A program made the translations under genes and the position numbers. The notes under the pieces are model-generated. The model was given only the letters and a program-made list of their open reading frames with translations. It was not told the origin of the DNA and searched no databases. 5,405 nt of DNA from Candidatus Aenigmatarchaeota archaeon (GTDB lineage: Archaea; Aenigmatarchaeota; Aenigmatarchaeia; QMZP01), in contig DAOVIL010000048.1 in assembly GCA_030673725.1 (NCBI GenBank), positions 1-5,405 of the forward strand. Direction: 5' to 3'. This document shows positions 5,045 through 5,405 of the stretch, piece by piece. Numbering within the stretch: the first letter of the stretch is position 1; each line of letters begins with the position of its first letter.

Positions 5045-5287
5045 ATGTTCTTCGTCTATATCATACAGTGCAATGACAGGACGCTCTACACTGGCATAAC
5101 CAATGACATAGAGAAGCGCCTTAAGGTGCACTCCTCAGGGAAGGGCGCAAAGTACACCAGAAGGAGGCTTCCCATCAAACTGCTCTACAAGGAGGAGCAC
5201 AGGACCAAATCAGACGCCCTGAAGAGGGAACTGGAGATAAAGGGGATGAGCAGGAAGGAGAAGATAGGATTAATATTCGGGGAGTGA
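5045..5287 (+). CDS. Small GIY-YIG domain protein (YhbQ/UPF0213-like)
   Basis: This 80-residue protein consists of one GIY-YIG nuclease domain. The signature is VYI (4-6) and YTG (15-17), with the two tyrosines Y5 and Y15. The expected catalytic Arg is R25 in the segment DIEKRLKVHSSGKGAKYT. The metal-binding Glu is probably E62 in RELEIKGMSRKEK. All key residues are present, so DNA- or RNA-cleaving activity is plausible, though relatives of this stand-alone class are poorly characterised. Its length is normal for the class, with no extra DNA-binding domain as in homing endonucleases or UvrC, and nothing nearby suggests an intron or mobile element. It starts one base after the DUF167 stop and ends ten bases before the methyltransferase ATG, so it is very likely co-translated with both. 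Confidence 0.93.
   Translation: MFFVYIIQCNDRTLYTGITNDIEKRLKVHSSGKGAKYTRRRLPIKLLYKEEHRTKSDALKRELEIKGMSRKEKIGLIFGE
5269..5277 (+). promoter_or_regulatory. Possible internal TATA-like box for the methyltransferase gene
   Basis: ATTAATATT near the end of the GIY-YIG gene is centred about 25 bases before the ATG at 5298, the same spacing as the other proposed boxes here. The methyltransferase might therefore also be transcribed on its own. It lies within coding sequence, so chance is a real alternative. Confidence 0.3.
5281..5287 (+). promoter_or_regulatory. Shine-Dalgarno-like site overlapping the GIY-YIG stop
   Basis: GGAGTGA resembles the archaeal GGAGGTGA consensus with one G missing. It ends ten bases before the ATG at 5298, and its TGA is the stop codon of the GIY-YIG gene. 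This supports translational coupling and the chosen start. Confidence 0.45.
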
Positions 5288-5297
5288 ATAATTAAAG

Positions 5298-5405
5298 ATG
5301 GACGTGTACGAGCCTGCAGAGGACACTTTCCTCCTGTACGAAACGATCGAGAGGGAAGTGAAGGGGAAGGTGGAAAGGGCACTGGACATGGGCACAGGCT
5401 CCGGG
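5298..5405 (+). CDS. HEMK2/Mtq2-like release-factor glutamine methyltransferase, N-terminal fragment
   Basis: Only the first 36 codons are present; the gene runs off the right edge. VYEPAEDTFLL (residues 3-13) is the N-terminal signature of the archaeal/eukaryotic HEMK2 (N6AMT1, Mtq2) family. LDMGTGSG (29-36) is motif I of class I S-adenosylmethionine methyltransferases. Characterised relatives methylate the Gln of the GGQ motif in release factor a/eRF1, in complex with the zinc-binding protein Trm112. The NPPY catalytic motif expected further on lies outside the window, so activity cannot be checked. It is the third gene of the operon with DUF167 and GIY-YIG. Bacterial-type PrmC lacks this N-terminal signature and is less likely. 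Confidence 0.9.
   Translation, partial: MDVYEPAEDTFLLYETIEREVKGKVERALDMGTGSG

Overview
The window reads as a compact archaeal chromosome segment, probably from a small-genome (DPANN-like) lineage. The archaeal call rests on three things. TATA-like boxes sit about 25-30 bases before several start codons, as expected for leaderless transcription. Ile and Arg are often coded by ATA and AGG. The last gene opens with the VYEPAEDTFLL signature of the archaeal/eukaryotic HEMK2/Mtq2 methyltransferases. The lineage is inference; no rRNA or tRNA marker is present.

Layout, left to right. (1) A long predicted coiled-coil protein (14-1747, +) that I do not recognise; its true start is uncertain. (2) A pyridoxamine-5'-phosphate-oxidase-like flavin-binding-fold protein (1777-2223, +). 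(3) An SGNH/GDSL-type hydrolase on the opposite strand (2220-2837, -), whose stop codon interlocks with that of gene 2. (4) A small zinc-ribbon protein with one C-terminal membrane helix (2887-3207, +), divergent from gene 3 across what looks like one shared TATA element. (5) A 255-base non-coding stretch (3208-3462) rich in inverted repeats, probably holding a structured RNA on the minus strand that ends in a GAAA-capped GC hairpin and a U-run. (6) A CNNM/CorC-type membrane protein with a CBS pair (3463-4716, -). (7) A rightward operon of a DUF167/YggU-family protein, a small GIY-YIG domain protein and the start of a HEMK2/Mtq2-like release-factor methyltransferase, cut by the window end.

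The genes do not form one obvious pathway. They look like housekeeping and conserved small proteins in tight divergent, convergent and operonic arrangements. The 3208-3462 stretch is the most interesting part: no convincing protein gene fits it, several helices can be drawn, and an 8-base motif recurs four times at its right end.
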